A stretch of DNA of 64,000 bases from Lutibacter sp. HS1-25. Its GTDB lineage: Bacteria > Bacteroidota > Bacteroidia > Flavobacteriales > Flavobacteriaceae. The notes beneath the pieces were generated by a model. That model saw only the letters and a program-made list of their open reading frames with translations, did not search any database and was not told the DNA's origin. Where the stretch lies: positions 17,690 through 81,689 of the forward strand of contig NZ_RHLN01000013.1 of NCBI RefSeq assembly GCF_004121075.1, written 5' to 3'. Position 1 is the stretch's first letter; each line of letters starts with the position of its first letter. The translations under genes were made by a program, and so were the position numbers. Of the stretch, positions 36,725-44,221 are shown piece by piece.

Positions 36725-37762
36725 TTATTTGATGTATTCTACAACTTCATGTGCTTGTTTCTGCGAATCAAAAAATCCTTGTTCTTTCATCCAATCATCA
36801 CAAAATACTTTTTCCATATAACGAGAACCGTGATCTGGCAATACCAACACTACTTTTGAGTTTTCGTTAAAATAACCTTGCTCTGCATATTGCATTGTTG
36901 CTTGTACTATTGCACCACTTGTATATCCTGTAAAAAGACCTTCGGTTACAGCTAACTCTCTTGCTCTGTGTGCTGAAGCTTCATCTGTAACTTTTTCAAA
37001 AACATCAATCACATTAAAATTGGTTGCAGTAGGAATTAAATTTTTTCCTAAACCTTCAATTCTGTATGGATAAATTTCATTTTGATCAAACTCACCTGTT
37101 TCATGAAATTTTTTCAAAATAGATCCAAAAGCATCAACACCTAAAATTTTAATATTGGGATTTTGTTCTTTTAAATATTTACCAATACCTGAAATTGTTC
37201 CTCCTGTACCACTTGCAGCAACCAAATGGGTAATTTCACCATTTGTTTGTTTCCATATTTCTGGACCTGTACTATTGTAATGTGCCTGAGCATTTAATTG
37301 ATTGAAATATTGATTGATGTAAACTGAATTTGCAGTTTCAGCATGCAATCTTTTTGCTACTTCATAATATGATCTAGGATCATCGGCTTTAACGTGTGCA
37401 GGGCAAACATAAACTTTTGCCCCCATTGCTTTTAGCATATTAATTTTTCCAGCAGATGCTTTTGAACTTACTGCCAAAATACAATTATAACCTTTAATAA
37501 TACTTACTAAAGCCAAACTAAAACCTGTATTTCCTGAGGTAGTTTCAATAATTGTACTCCCTTTTTTTAACAATCCAGATTTTTCAGCTTCTTCAATAAT
37601 ATGTAAAGCAATTCTATCTTTCATAGAATGCCCAGGATTAAATCCTTCATATTTTGCATAGAAACTACCAGAAAGATCTTTGGTTATTTTGTTAAGTTTA
37701 ATTAATGGAGTATTACCTATTAGGTCTAAAATATTGTTACTAATACCAGTATTTTGTATCAT
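36725..37762 (-). CDS. PLP-dependent cysteine-synthase-family enzyme, putative cysteate synthase
   Basis: 345 residues. Fold-type II PLP enzyme: [10 protein letters not shown] near 15, PLP lysine in [11 protein letters not shown] (Lys48), the phosphate loop TTSGNTG (74-80), and a GTGGT glycine loop near 183. The active-site region reads NPGHSMKDR where O-acetylserine sulfhydrylases have NPGGSVKDR. Together with the adjacent alpha-oxoamine synthase, it is a candidate for the enzyme making L-cysteate for sulfonolipids; ordinary cysteine synthesis or a cystathionine beta-synthase-like role are alternatives. A terminator follows. Confidence 0.82.
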   Translation of the reverse strand: MIQNTGISNNILDLIGNTPLIKLNKITKDLSGSFYAKYEGFNPGHSMKDRIALHIIEEAEKSGLLKKGSTIIETTSGNTGFSLALVSIIKGYNCILAVSSKASAGKINMLKAMGAKVYVCPAHVKADDPRSYYEVAKRLHAETANSVYINQYFNQLNAQAHYNSTGPEIWKQTNGEITHLVAASGTGGTISGIGKYLKEQNPNIKILGVDAFGSILKKFHETGEFDQNEIYPYRIEGLGKNLIPTATNFNVIDVFEKVTDEASAHRARELAVTEGLFTGYTSGAIVQATMQYAEQGYFNENSKVVLVLPDHGSRYMEKVFCDDWMKEQGFFDSQKQAHEVVEYIK

Positions 37763-37851
37763 TTTTAATAGTTTAATTCAATATCAAATATTTTTAAAAA
37801 TAATATTTGATTAATTATCTACAACATGCAAATGTAATATTTTTTTTGAAA

Positions 37852-39912
37852 TCACAATGAAACTTCTAAATCAATTAAAAAACTGTAGTCTCTTGCCACT
37901 TCTTTTAAGGCCTCAAAACGCCCAGAAGCACCGCCATGACCAGCTTCCATATTAATATGCATAAGTAGTAGATTTGAATCTGTTTTTAACTCTCTTAATT
38001 TTGCTACCCATTTTGCAGGTTCAAAATACTGTACTTGAGAATCGTATAAACCTGTTGTAACTAAAATATTAGGATAATTTTGTTGAATTACATTGTCGTA
38101 TGGAGAATATGATTTCATATACTCATAATATTCCTTTTCATTTGGATTTCCCCATTCATCATATTCACCAGTTGTAAGCGGAATGCTATCGTCTAACATA
38201 GTAGTTAAAACATCTACAAAAGGAACAGCTGCTATAATACCATTAAACAAATCTGGTCTTTGATTAATAACGGCACCCATTAATAAACCACCTGCAGAAC
38301 CTCCATTTGCATACAAATGTTTACTTGAAGTATATTTATTGTCAATTAAAAAATTAGCACAAGCAATAAAATCGGTAAATGTGTTTAATTTTTGAAGTAA
38401 TTTTCCGTTTTCGTACCATTTTCTCCCTAAATACTCTCCTCCTCTTATGTGCGCTATGGCAAAAATAAAACCTCGGTCTAACAAACTTAAGCGAGTGGTA
38501 CTAAAACCTGCATCTACAGTAATACCATAAGAACCATAACCATACAATAACAATGCTGTGTTTTCGCTTAACAAAGTGTTTTTATGATAAACAATAGACA
38601 TTGGAATTTGAGTGCCATCAGTAGCTGTAGCCCATAAACGCTCACTTTTATAATTACATTTATCAAAATTACCACCCAAAACTTCTTGTTCTTTTACAAT
38701 TGTTTTTAGTTTGGTATCTACATTAAAATCAATTACCGAACTTGGTGTTGTCATAGAATTGTAACCATAACGAACAATATTTGTGTCAAATTCAGGATTG
38801 TAATAAACACCTGCCGAATAGGTTTCTTCTCCAAAAGGCAAATAAAAATCTTCCAAACCATCCCAACGTCTAATTCTAATTTGACATAAACCATTTGAAC
38901 GCTCTTCAACAACTAAAAACTGTTTAAAAATAGAAATATCTTCAATTAAAACATCTTCTCTATGCGAAATCAAATCAATCCAATTTTCTTTAGAAGTATT
39001 TGTTTCTGAAGTTTTCATTATTTTGAAATTGGTAGCACCATCTTTATTGGTAAGTATGTAAAAATTATCTTCAAAATGGGCAATTTCATATTCTAAATCG
39101 CGCTCTCTTGTTTGAAAAACTTTAAAATCGCCTGTAGGATTATTGGCATCTAAAATTTGATATTCGGTTGAAACCGTGCTACTTGAACCAATTACAATAA
39201 ATTTACCTGACTTTGTTTTATAAACAAAAGCGTTAAATGTTTCATCTGCTTCGTAAAATACTTCAACATCTGCCTTAGGATCTGTACCTAAAACATGACG
39301 AAATATTTTTTCTGAACGTAAAGTAGACACATTATTTTTAGTGTAAAAAATAGTTTTACTGTCACTTGCCCAACAAGAACCTCCTGTGGTATTTATAATT
39401 TTTTCAGGATAAATTTCACCTGTTTCCAAATTTTTAAATTGTAAGGTATATTCTCGTCCGCCTGTAGTATCTACTCCAAAAGATGCTATTTTATTGTTTG
39501 GACTTATTGATAAACCCGAAAGTTTATAATAATTATATCCTTCGGCCAACTTATTTACATCAAACATTACCTCTTCTTCTGCTTCTAAAGTTTCAAATTT
39601 TCGAGCATAAATTGGATATTGATTTCCTTTTTTAAATCGAGTAATGTAGTAATAGTTATTTTTTTTATAAGGTACAGATTCGTCATCTTCCTTAATACGC
39701 GCCTTCATTTCTTCAAATAAATCATCCTTAAACTGCTTTGTATGTGCAGTTTTTTCATTGTAATAATCATTCTCAGCATTTAAATAGGCTATTACTTTGG
39801 GATTTTCCTTGTCGTTTAACCAGTAATAATTATCTATTCTTACATCACCATGAATTTCTAATTTCTTTGCGATCTTTTCAGCTCTTGGCGCTTTTACTCC
39901 ACTTACAATCAT
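37852..39912 (-). CDS. ptrB: Oligopeptidase B (S9 prolyl oligopeptidase family)
   Basis: 686 residues. An N-terminal seven-bladed propeller region (about 70-400) is followed by the alpha/beta hydrolase domain. The catalytic Ser sits in ANGGSAGGLLMG, with Asp in TGLYDSQV and His in EAGHGGASG near the C-terminus; ALLLYGYGSYGI and RGGEYLGRKWYENGKL are strongly conserved in oligopeptidase B. It cleaves short peptides after basic residues. No signal peptide, so cytoplasmic. Monocistronic. The symbol is family-based. Confidence 0.9.
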   Translation of the reverse strand: MIVSGVKAPRAEKIAKKLEIHGDVRIDNYYWLNDKENPKVIAYLNAENDYYNEKTAHTKQFKDDLFEEMKARIKEDDESVPYKKNNYYYITRFKKGNQYPIYARKFETLEAEEEVMFDVNKLAEGYNYYKLSGLSISPNNKIASFGVDTTGGREYTLQFKNLETGEIYPEKIINTTGGSCWASDSKTIFYTKNNVSTLRSEKIFRHVLGTDPKADVEVFYEADETFNAFVYKTKSGKFIVIGSSSTVSTEYQILDANNPTGDFKVFQTRERDLEYEIAHFEDNFYILTNKDGATNFKIMKTSETNTSKENWIDLISHREDVLIEDISIFKQFLVVEERSNGLCQIRIRRWDGLEDFYLPFGEETYSAGVYYNPEFDTNIVRYGYNSMTTPSSVIDFNVDTKLKTIVKEQEVLGGNFDKCNYKSERLWATATDGTQIPMSIVYHKNTLLSENTALLLYGYGSYGITVDAGFSTTRLSLLDRGFIFAIAHIRGGEYLGRKWYENGKLLQKLNTFTDFIACANFLIDNKYTSSKHLYANGGSAGGLLMGAVINQRPDLFNGIIAAVPFVDVLTTMLDDSIPLTTGEYDEWGNPNEKEYYEYMKSYSPYDNVIQQNYPNILVTTGLYDSQVQYFEPAKWVAKLRELKTDSNLLLMHINMEAGHGGASGRFEALKEVARDYSFLIDLEVSL

Positions 39913-39938
39913 ACATTTATTTTATTGGGCAAAAATAG

Positions 39939-39946
39939 TATATTTG
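39939..39946 (+). promoter_or_regulatory. -7 promoter element of the YbaB gene
   Basis: TATATTTG, 28 bp upstream of the ATG at 39975, with a weak T-rich -33 region. Confidence 0.45.
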
Positions 39947-39974
39947 CCATTGCAACTTGTTAAAATATATTAAA

Positions 39975-40298
39975 ATGTTTGGAGATTTAGCTGGAATGAT
40001 GGGCAAATTAAAAGAAGCTCAGGCAAAAATTGAAGCCACAAAATTACGTTTAAACAGTATTTTTATTGATGGTGATGCTGGAAACGGAATGGTAAAAGTT
40101 ACTGTTACTGCCAATAGTAAAGTAACAAATATTTCTATTGATGATAGTTTAACCGATAAGGAAGAAATTGAAGATTACCTTATAATTGCTCTAAATACTG
40201 CCTTGGAAAAAGCAAAAAACATCAACGAATTAGAGCTTGCCAATGCTGCCAAAGACGGGATGCCAAATATTCCTGGAATGGATCTGTTTGGGAAATAA
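39975..40298 (+). CDS. YbaB/EbfC family nucleoid-associated protein
   Basis: 107 residues from the ATG at 39975. An in-frame TTG at 39957 would add six residues but lies almost on the predicted transcription start. [20 protein letters not shown] and [38 protein letters not shown] match the family; the protein forms a tweezer-like dimer that binds DNA. In many genomes it follows dnaX-recR; here it is separate from dnaX (61.4 kb). A tract of heptamer repeats follows the stop. Confidence 0.92.
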   Translation: MFGDLAGMMGKLKEAQAKIEATKLRLNSIFIDGDAGNGMVKVTVTANSKVTNISIDDSLTDKEEIEDYLIIALNTALEKAKNINELELANAAKDGMPNIPGMDLFGK

Positions 40299-40299
40299 A

Positions 40300-40462
40300 T
40301 ATTTGATATTGATATTAGATATTTGAAGTTTGATATTTGAGGTTTGAGGTTTATAGATTATCATGTCTATTTATTTCGAAATAACACCTTCGAACTTTAG
40401 ACTTTTGATTTTTGACTTCAGGACTTTTGACTTTTGACTTTAGACTTAAAACTTTTGACATT
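40300..40462. repeat. Degenerate heptamer tandem repeats (TTTGAGG and GACTTTT type)
   Basis: At 40320-40350 the units TTTGAAG, TTTGATA, TTTGAGG, TTTGAGG follow in 7-nt register; at 40395-40460 a GACTTTT-type run continues with small shifts. No coding content. It separates ybaB from the convergent LytTR gene, and no recognisable terminator is present. Confidence 0.75.
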
Positions 40463-40467
40463 CAAAC

Positions 40468-41217
40468 CTACTCTATCCAATTTTTAAAGTCTTTTACACG
40501 TTCTCGACTAACAATTATTTCGGTTGCTGAAAACGAGTTTAAAATCAACTTTAAACGACTATTACTGTACGATATAATATCTTTTATGGCGTTGATATTT
40601 ACTAAAAATGTTCTGTTGGCTCTAAAAAACAATGCTGGATCTAGTTTTTCTTCCAATTGTTCTAAAGTTTCTTCGAGCAAATAGCTTCTATTGTCTATTG
40701 TATGTATGTTAGTTGCCTTGTTTTCACTATAAAAACATTCAATAGCTTCTACTGAAATCATTTTTAAATGCTGTCCTATTTTTACTGTAAAACGCTTTTT
40801 ATAGCTTTTTTCAGAAGGCGCAACCAATTTTTTAATCTGTTCTATATTAAAATTAATTTTTGCTGAAGTTTGCAATTTATTGTATTGATCAATGGCATTT
40901 TGAAGTTCATCACTATCAATTGGTTTTAACAAATAATCTACACTATTTAACTTAAATGCCTTTAAAGCATATTCGTCATAAGCAGTGGTAAAAATAATGG
41001 CACTTTTGACATCAACTTCTTCAAAAATTTCAAAAGACAAACCATCAGATAGTTGAATATCTAAAAATAACAAATCGGGGTGTTCGTTGTTATAAAACCA
41101 ATTTACCGATTCTTCAACGGAGTGTAACATCGCAATTGGTTCTATACCAAATTCGTTTAACATTCTGCTCAATCTTCGAGCAGCAGGTTTTTCGTCTTCA
41201 ATAATTACTACTTTCAT
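40468..41217 (-). CDS. LytTR family response regulator
   Basis: 249 residues. Receiver domain (1-120) with IIEDE (acidic pocket), the phospho-acceptor Asp in LLFLDIQLSDG near residue 52, TTAYDEYALKAF and LLKPI Lys; C-terminal LytTR DNA-binding domain (about 140-249: KRFTVKIGQHLKMISVEAIECFYSENK, NPALFFRANRTFLVNINAI-like). It controls transcription on phosphorylation by the LytS-type kinase at the other end of the cluster. Last gene of a unit with two 2TM proteins and the kinase. Confidence 0.93.
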   Translation of the reverse strand: MKVVIIEDEKPAARRLSRMLNEFGIEPIAMLHSVEESVNWFYNNEHPDLLFLDIQLSDGLSFEIFEEVDVKSAIIFTTAYDEYALKAFKLNSVDYLLKPIDSDELQNAIDQYNKLQTSAKINFNIEQIKKLVAPSEKSYKKRFTVKIGQHLKMISVEAIECFYSENKATNIHTIDNRSYLLEETLEQLEEKLDPALFFRANRTFLVNINAIKDIISYSNSRLKLILNSFSATEIIVSRERVKDFKNWIE

Positions 41218-41236
41218 TTTTAGTATTTAATAGTTG

Positions 41237-41283
41237 TACTTTTTGACTTTTTACTTTTTACTTTTTACTTTTTACTTTTTGAC
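41237..41283. repeat. Heptamer tandem repeat (ACTTTTT)
   Basis: Five near-perfect ACTTTTT units with 8-nt variants at the edges fill the spacer between the LytTR gene and the first 2TM gene. Confidence 0.8.
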
Positions 41284-41289
41284 TAAATA

Positions 41290-41604
41290 TCACTCCCAAA
41301 ATTCTTTTTTATCTTTGTTCATAATTTCTTTAATTTTACGTTCTTCCCAATCTTTCCCTAATAAAAACTGCATTCCGAATACATTAAACGCATGAAAAAC
41401 AATTCCTATTCCCCAAAATATTAAGGTATTGTACGATTGCCATTCCCAAAATATTTTCCATCCACCATAAGAAACTGCGCTTGAAATTAACAAAAAAGCA
41501 TTTACGATAACAAAAACAGTTAAATGAACATAAAAACCTTTGATAGACTTTACCCGTTTTTTGGCTCTGATATATTTTTGCTCTTCTAAACTTGAATTTT
41601 CCAT
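41290..41604 (-). CDS. 2TM-domain membrane protein
   Basis: 104 residues. Two hydrophobic helices (about 28-48 and 60-82) between a basic N-terminal region (KYIRAKKRVKSIKGFYVHL) and the charged tail GKDWEERKIKEIMNKDKKEFWE-like (last 22 residues). This is the Pfam 2TM domain, of unknown function and often linked to LytTR/kinase genes. It lies 4 nt downstream of a paralogue and is strongly similar to it and to the C-terminus of the kinase. Confidence 0.88.
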   Translation of the reverse strand: MENSSLEEQKYIRAKKRVKSIKGFYVHLTVFVIVNAFLLISSAVSYGGWKIFWEWQSYNTLIFWGIGIVFHAFNVFGMQFLLGKDWEERKIKEIMNKDKKEFWE

Positions 41605-41608
41605 CTTC

Positions 41609-41905
41609 TTAAAATTTACGATTGTTATCTTTTTCCATTATTTCTTTAATTTTTCGTTCCTCCCAATCTTTTCCAAAAATTAAGTTATTTCCAAACACTC
41701 CAAAACCGTGAAATACAACACCTATACCCCAACCCATCATTGGCCACCAAGCCCAATAATACCCAGGCGATGTCATATAATTTATAAAAAACAAAAAAGG
41801 AATTACCAAGCAATAAGCTGTTAAATTGGCATAAAACCCTTTGATATTTTCTACTCTTTTCTTTGCTCTAAGATATTTTTCTTCTTCTGTATAATTTGTT
41901 TTCAT
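41609..41905 (-). CDS. 2TM-domain membrane protein
   Basis: 98 residues. Same layout as its downstream neighbour: MKTNYTEEEKYLRAKKRVENIKGFY, two helices (about 28-45, 58-75), then the FGKDWEERKIKEIMEKD tail. The first residues, MKT..KYLRA, are the same as those at residue 348 of the kinase encoded upstream, which shows how the kinase fusion arose. Confidence 0.88.
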   Translation of the reverse strand: MKTNYTEEEKYLRAKKRVENIKGFYANLTAYCLVIPFLFFINYMTSPGYYWAWWPMMGWGIGVVFHGFGVFGNNLIFGKDWEERKIKEIMEKDNNRKF

Positions 41906-41920
41906 TTTTTTTATCGTTTT

Positions 41921-42035
41921 AGCTACTGGCTTATGCCTTTAGCTGGTTGCTTAATATATTTGTTATAAAATTATCGCTTCGACTTCGCTTAGAAATCAGT
42001 ATAATTTGACTTTCGGCTTTTGACTTTCAAACTAT
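41921..42035. repeat. Spacer with GCTTCGACT-like and GACTTTC heptamer repeats
   Basis: Contains TTATCGCTTCGACTTCGCTTA (41971-41991), a degenerate copy of the element seen near 61.1 and 63.8 kb, and GACTTTC/GGCTTTT units in 7-nt register to about 42030. It breaks the kinase gene from the 2TM genes by 136 bp. Confidence 0.55.
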
Positions 42036-42041
42036 ATTTAA

Positions 42042-43385
42042 TTACTCCCAATATTGTTTTTTATCTTCATTCATATATTCCTGAATTTTGCGTTCTTCCC
42101 AATCTCTTCCTAAAAACGGATTGTAAGCAAAGGCCTTAAATGCTCCAAAAACCAATCCAATTCCCCAACCTACAATTGGAAACCAAAACCAACGAAATTG
42201 TGGTACGTAGGTTAAATTAATATAAATTAAAAAAGGTATTACAATACAATAGGCTATTAAACTTGAATAAAAACCTTTGATATGTTCTACTTGTTCTACT
42301 GCTCTTAAATATTTACTGTTTTCTAAATTTTCTGATGTTTTCATAATCGTTGTTTTTTGAGTTAATAATGGTAATTTCACCATAAAACTATCTGCATTTT
42401 TTTCGACTGACACCTTTTTTAAGGTAATTAAATCATATCTGTCTATAATATTTTTCAATCCTACTTTGGTTCCTTGTTCCATAGTAGTTTTAGGGTTGTA
42501 ATTGTTGGTAATTATTAAATATCCAACTTCTTCAGTTATCACAACTTTTAAAGGATTTTCGGTTGAAACCACATTGTGTTTTACTGTATTTTCTAACAGT
42601 AATTGTAACGATAACGGAATTATTTTTAATTCTAAATTGCTCGATTTCTCTGGAATTTCAAAAGTAACAGCATTTTCAAAACGCATTTTAAGCAATTCCA
42701 TATATGCTTTGGCAAATTGTAATTCTTCATCTAAATCAATCAAATCCTTGTTTTTTTGCTCTAAAACATACCTGTAAACCTTGGCTAATTTGGTTGTAAA
42801 TACTTCTGCTTGCTTAGGGTTTTCGCCAATTAATGATGTTAAAACATTTAAACTGTTGAATAAAAAATGAGGATCAATCTGACTTTTTAACGACTCGTAT
42901 TTGGCTGTTTCAGTTTTTGCTACTATTTGTTGTTCTTCTACTTTCTTTTTGGTCATTGCCTTGTAAAAAAAGATCGTATGAAAAATTAAACTAACAATTA
43001 AAGTAATTACCAAACCAAACACATAATAATTTGTTGCATAAGGGTCATTAAAAAAATCATCAATTGGCTTATTATAAAGTATCACTATAGTTATAAACCT
43101 TAATAGCACCAGGCCTAACATAGTAGCCAAAACAGAACCAATTGCACCAATAATTAAGCGTTTTTTAGCGTGGTCTTTCCAACCCAATTTTTCATTTAAA
43201 TACTTAAAAAAATAAGCATTAACAACCGTTAAAACAAAAGCATACATAAAATGAATTCCCAATATTTTTACCAATTCTACTGGAGCAATATCAAATCCAT
43301 TGGTAGTAAGCAATCTCTCTACAATAAATATTGAAAACCCAACTATTATTGAAATTTTTAAAAGGTATTTAAATGCTGTCTTCAT
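42042..43385 (-). CDS. LytS-type histidine kinase fused to a 2TM domain
   Basis: 447 residues. Four transmembrane helices (about 8-24, 38-60, 76-103, 119-141), coiled linker, His_kinase domain with DPHFLFNSLN (phospho-acceptor His173), N-box LLLENTVKHN (262-271), G-box GTKVGLKNIIDRY (305-317). The kinase domain ends near residue 340 (FMVKLPLL), where such kinases normally stop. Residues 348-447 are a complete 2TM protein beginning MKTSENLENSKYLRA. No stop intervenes. Predicted partner: the LytTR regulator at 40468. A separately translated 2TM product from Met348 (ATG at 42344) is possible. Confidence 0.9.
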   Translation of the reverse strand: MKTAFKYLLKISIIVGFSIFIVERLLTTNGFDIAPVELVKILGIHFMYAFVLTVVNAYFFKYLNEKLGWKDHAKKRLIIGAIGSVLATMLGLVLLRFITIVILYNKPIDDFFNDPYATNYYVFGLVITLIVSLIFHTIFFYKAMTKKKVEEQQIVAKTETAKYESLKSQIDPHFLFNSLNVLTSLIGENPKQAEVFTTKLAKVYRYVLEQKNKDLIDLDEELQFAKAYMELLKMRFENAVTFEIPEKSSNLELKIIPLSLQLLLENTVKHNVVSTENPLKVVITEEVGYLIITNNYNPKTTMEQGTKVGLKNIIDRYDLITLKKVSVEKNADSFMVKLPLLTQKTTIMKTSENLENSKYLRAVEQVEHIKGFYSSLIAYCIVIPFLIYINLTYVPQFRWFWFPIVGWGIGLVFGAFKAFAYNPFLGRDWEERKIQEYMNEDKKQYWE

Positions 43386-43417
43386 TATTTGGAATCTAAC
43401 TTTTTATCAACTGCAAT

Positions 43418-43855
43418 TTAAAACTTAATTTCGATATCAAGATTTTCATTTTTAACTTCAAATTTTGAAGTTTCAAATTGTGGCGGACCAAAATTCATAA
43501 CATTATTTGAAGCCCCAAAAGCTTCCTTGGGCATTCCATTCAATTCAAAATCCATTTTACCGTTCTCATTTTCGTCATGAAAACAAACAATCGCATATTC
43601 ACCTGTTGGTATATTTGTAAATACTACTGTACCTACACCATTTTTAACAGCACTCGACTGCGATTGTAAAGGCTCCATTTTTAAAAAAGAATCTTTGGTA
43701 TGAATAGAAAATTTAATAGTACCAGCATCAGTTAACGCATTTGGCACAGTTACTTTAATTGTTTGTCCGTTTTCAGTTACTTTTTGTGCTACACTTGTTT
43801 GCGCTACCAAATAAGATGTAAATAAAAGTGCAATGGCTATTAGAAATTGTTGCAT
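43418..43855 (-). CDS. DUF2141 family secreted protein
   Basis: 145 residues. Signal peptide MQQFLIAIALLFTSYLVAQ. The mature part has IPTGEYAIVCFHDENENGKMDFELNGMPKEAFGASNN, the DUF2141 signature with a Ca-like DENENGKMD loop, in a beta-sandwich. Periplasmic or surface; function unknown. Lies 32 bp upstream of the kinase, so it may be the first gene of that unit. An inverted repeat ACACTT-CAA-AAGTGT sits 35-50 bp before its start. Confidence 0.85.
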   Translation of the reverse strand: MQQFLIAIALLFTSYLVAQTSVAQKVTENGQTIKVTVPNALTDAGTIKFSIHTKDSFLKMEPLQSQSSAVKNGVGTVVFTNIPTGEYAIVCFHDENENGKMDFELNGMPKEAFGASNNVMNFGPPQFETSKFEVKNENLDIEIKF

Positions 43856-44221
43856 TTTAAATTGTTTTTAGCGTTTATAATTAATTTTCACACTTCAAAA
43901 GTGTAAGAAATTAAACAACTACAAAATTTAAGTTTTCTGAATTGTTGATTTTTTAGGATGAAATGTAATTAGATGATCATTTCCGATTTTCTATTTACAT
44001 ATTTGGTTCACGTTTATCTGATAATCCCTCTAACCTTTTGACTTTGGACTTTGCACTTTTGACTTTTAAACCCAAATAAACTTCAACGCTACGCTGTTAC
44101 TAAGAATTTTTCAATAAGCTACTTTTCAACCATATAAGTAACCAAAACCTAACATTCGTCATATTTTAATGCTAAATATTTGCTAACTTTATAAGACTTT
44201 TTAATATAAACCGCAAATATT
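43856..44221. other. 366-bp spacer between DUF2141 and fusA2-like genes
   Basis: Holds the inverted repeat ACACTT-CAA-AAGTGT (43890-43904), possibly an operator or hairpin of the DUF2141 gene, and a five-unit heptamer run (about 44033-44070: CTTTTGA, CTTTGGA, CTTTGCA, CTTTTGA, CTTTTAA). No consensus TAnnTTTG promoter was found for fusA2; TAACTTTA near 44184 is the nearest. No ORF of note. Confidence 0.6.

Noticed and set aside
37852..39912. Prolyl oligopeptidase instead of oligopeptidase B
   Set aside because: The RGGEYLGRKWYENGKL context and lack of a signal peptide fit oligopeptidase B better, although both are S9.
40395..40462. Heptamer repeats as replication iterons or DnaA boxes
   Set aside because: Units are degenerate and do not match TTATCCACA; no dnaA or rep gene is near.
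42502..42777. Plus-strand ORF inside the histidine kinase gene
   Set aside because: Shadow of a strongly supported kinase coding region; composition is antisense-like.
43890..43904. Inverted repeat ACACTT-CAA-AAGTGT as a terminator
   Set aside because: Only 6 bp, no T-tract in either direction; kept only as a possible operator.
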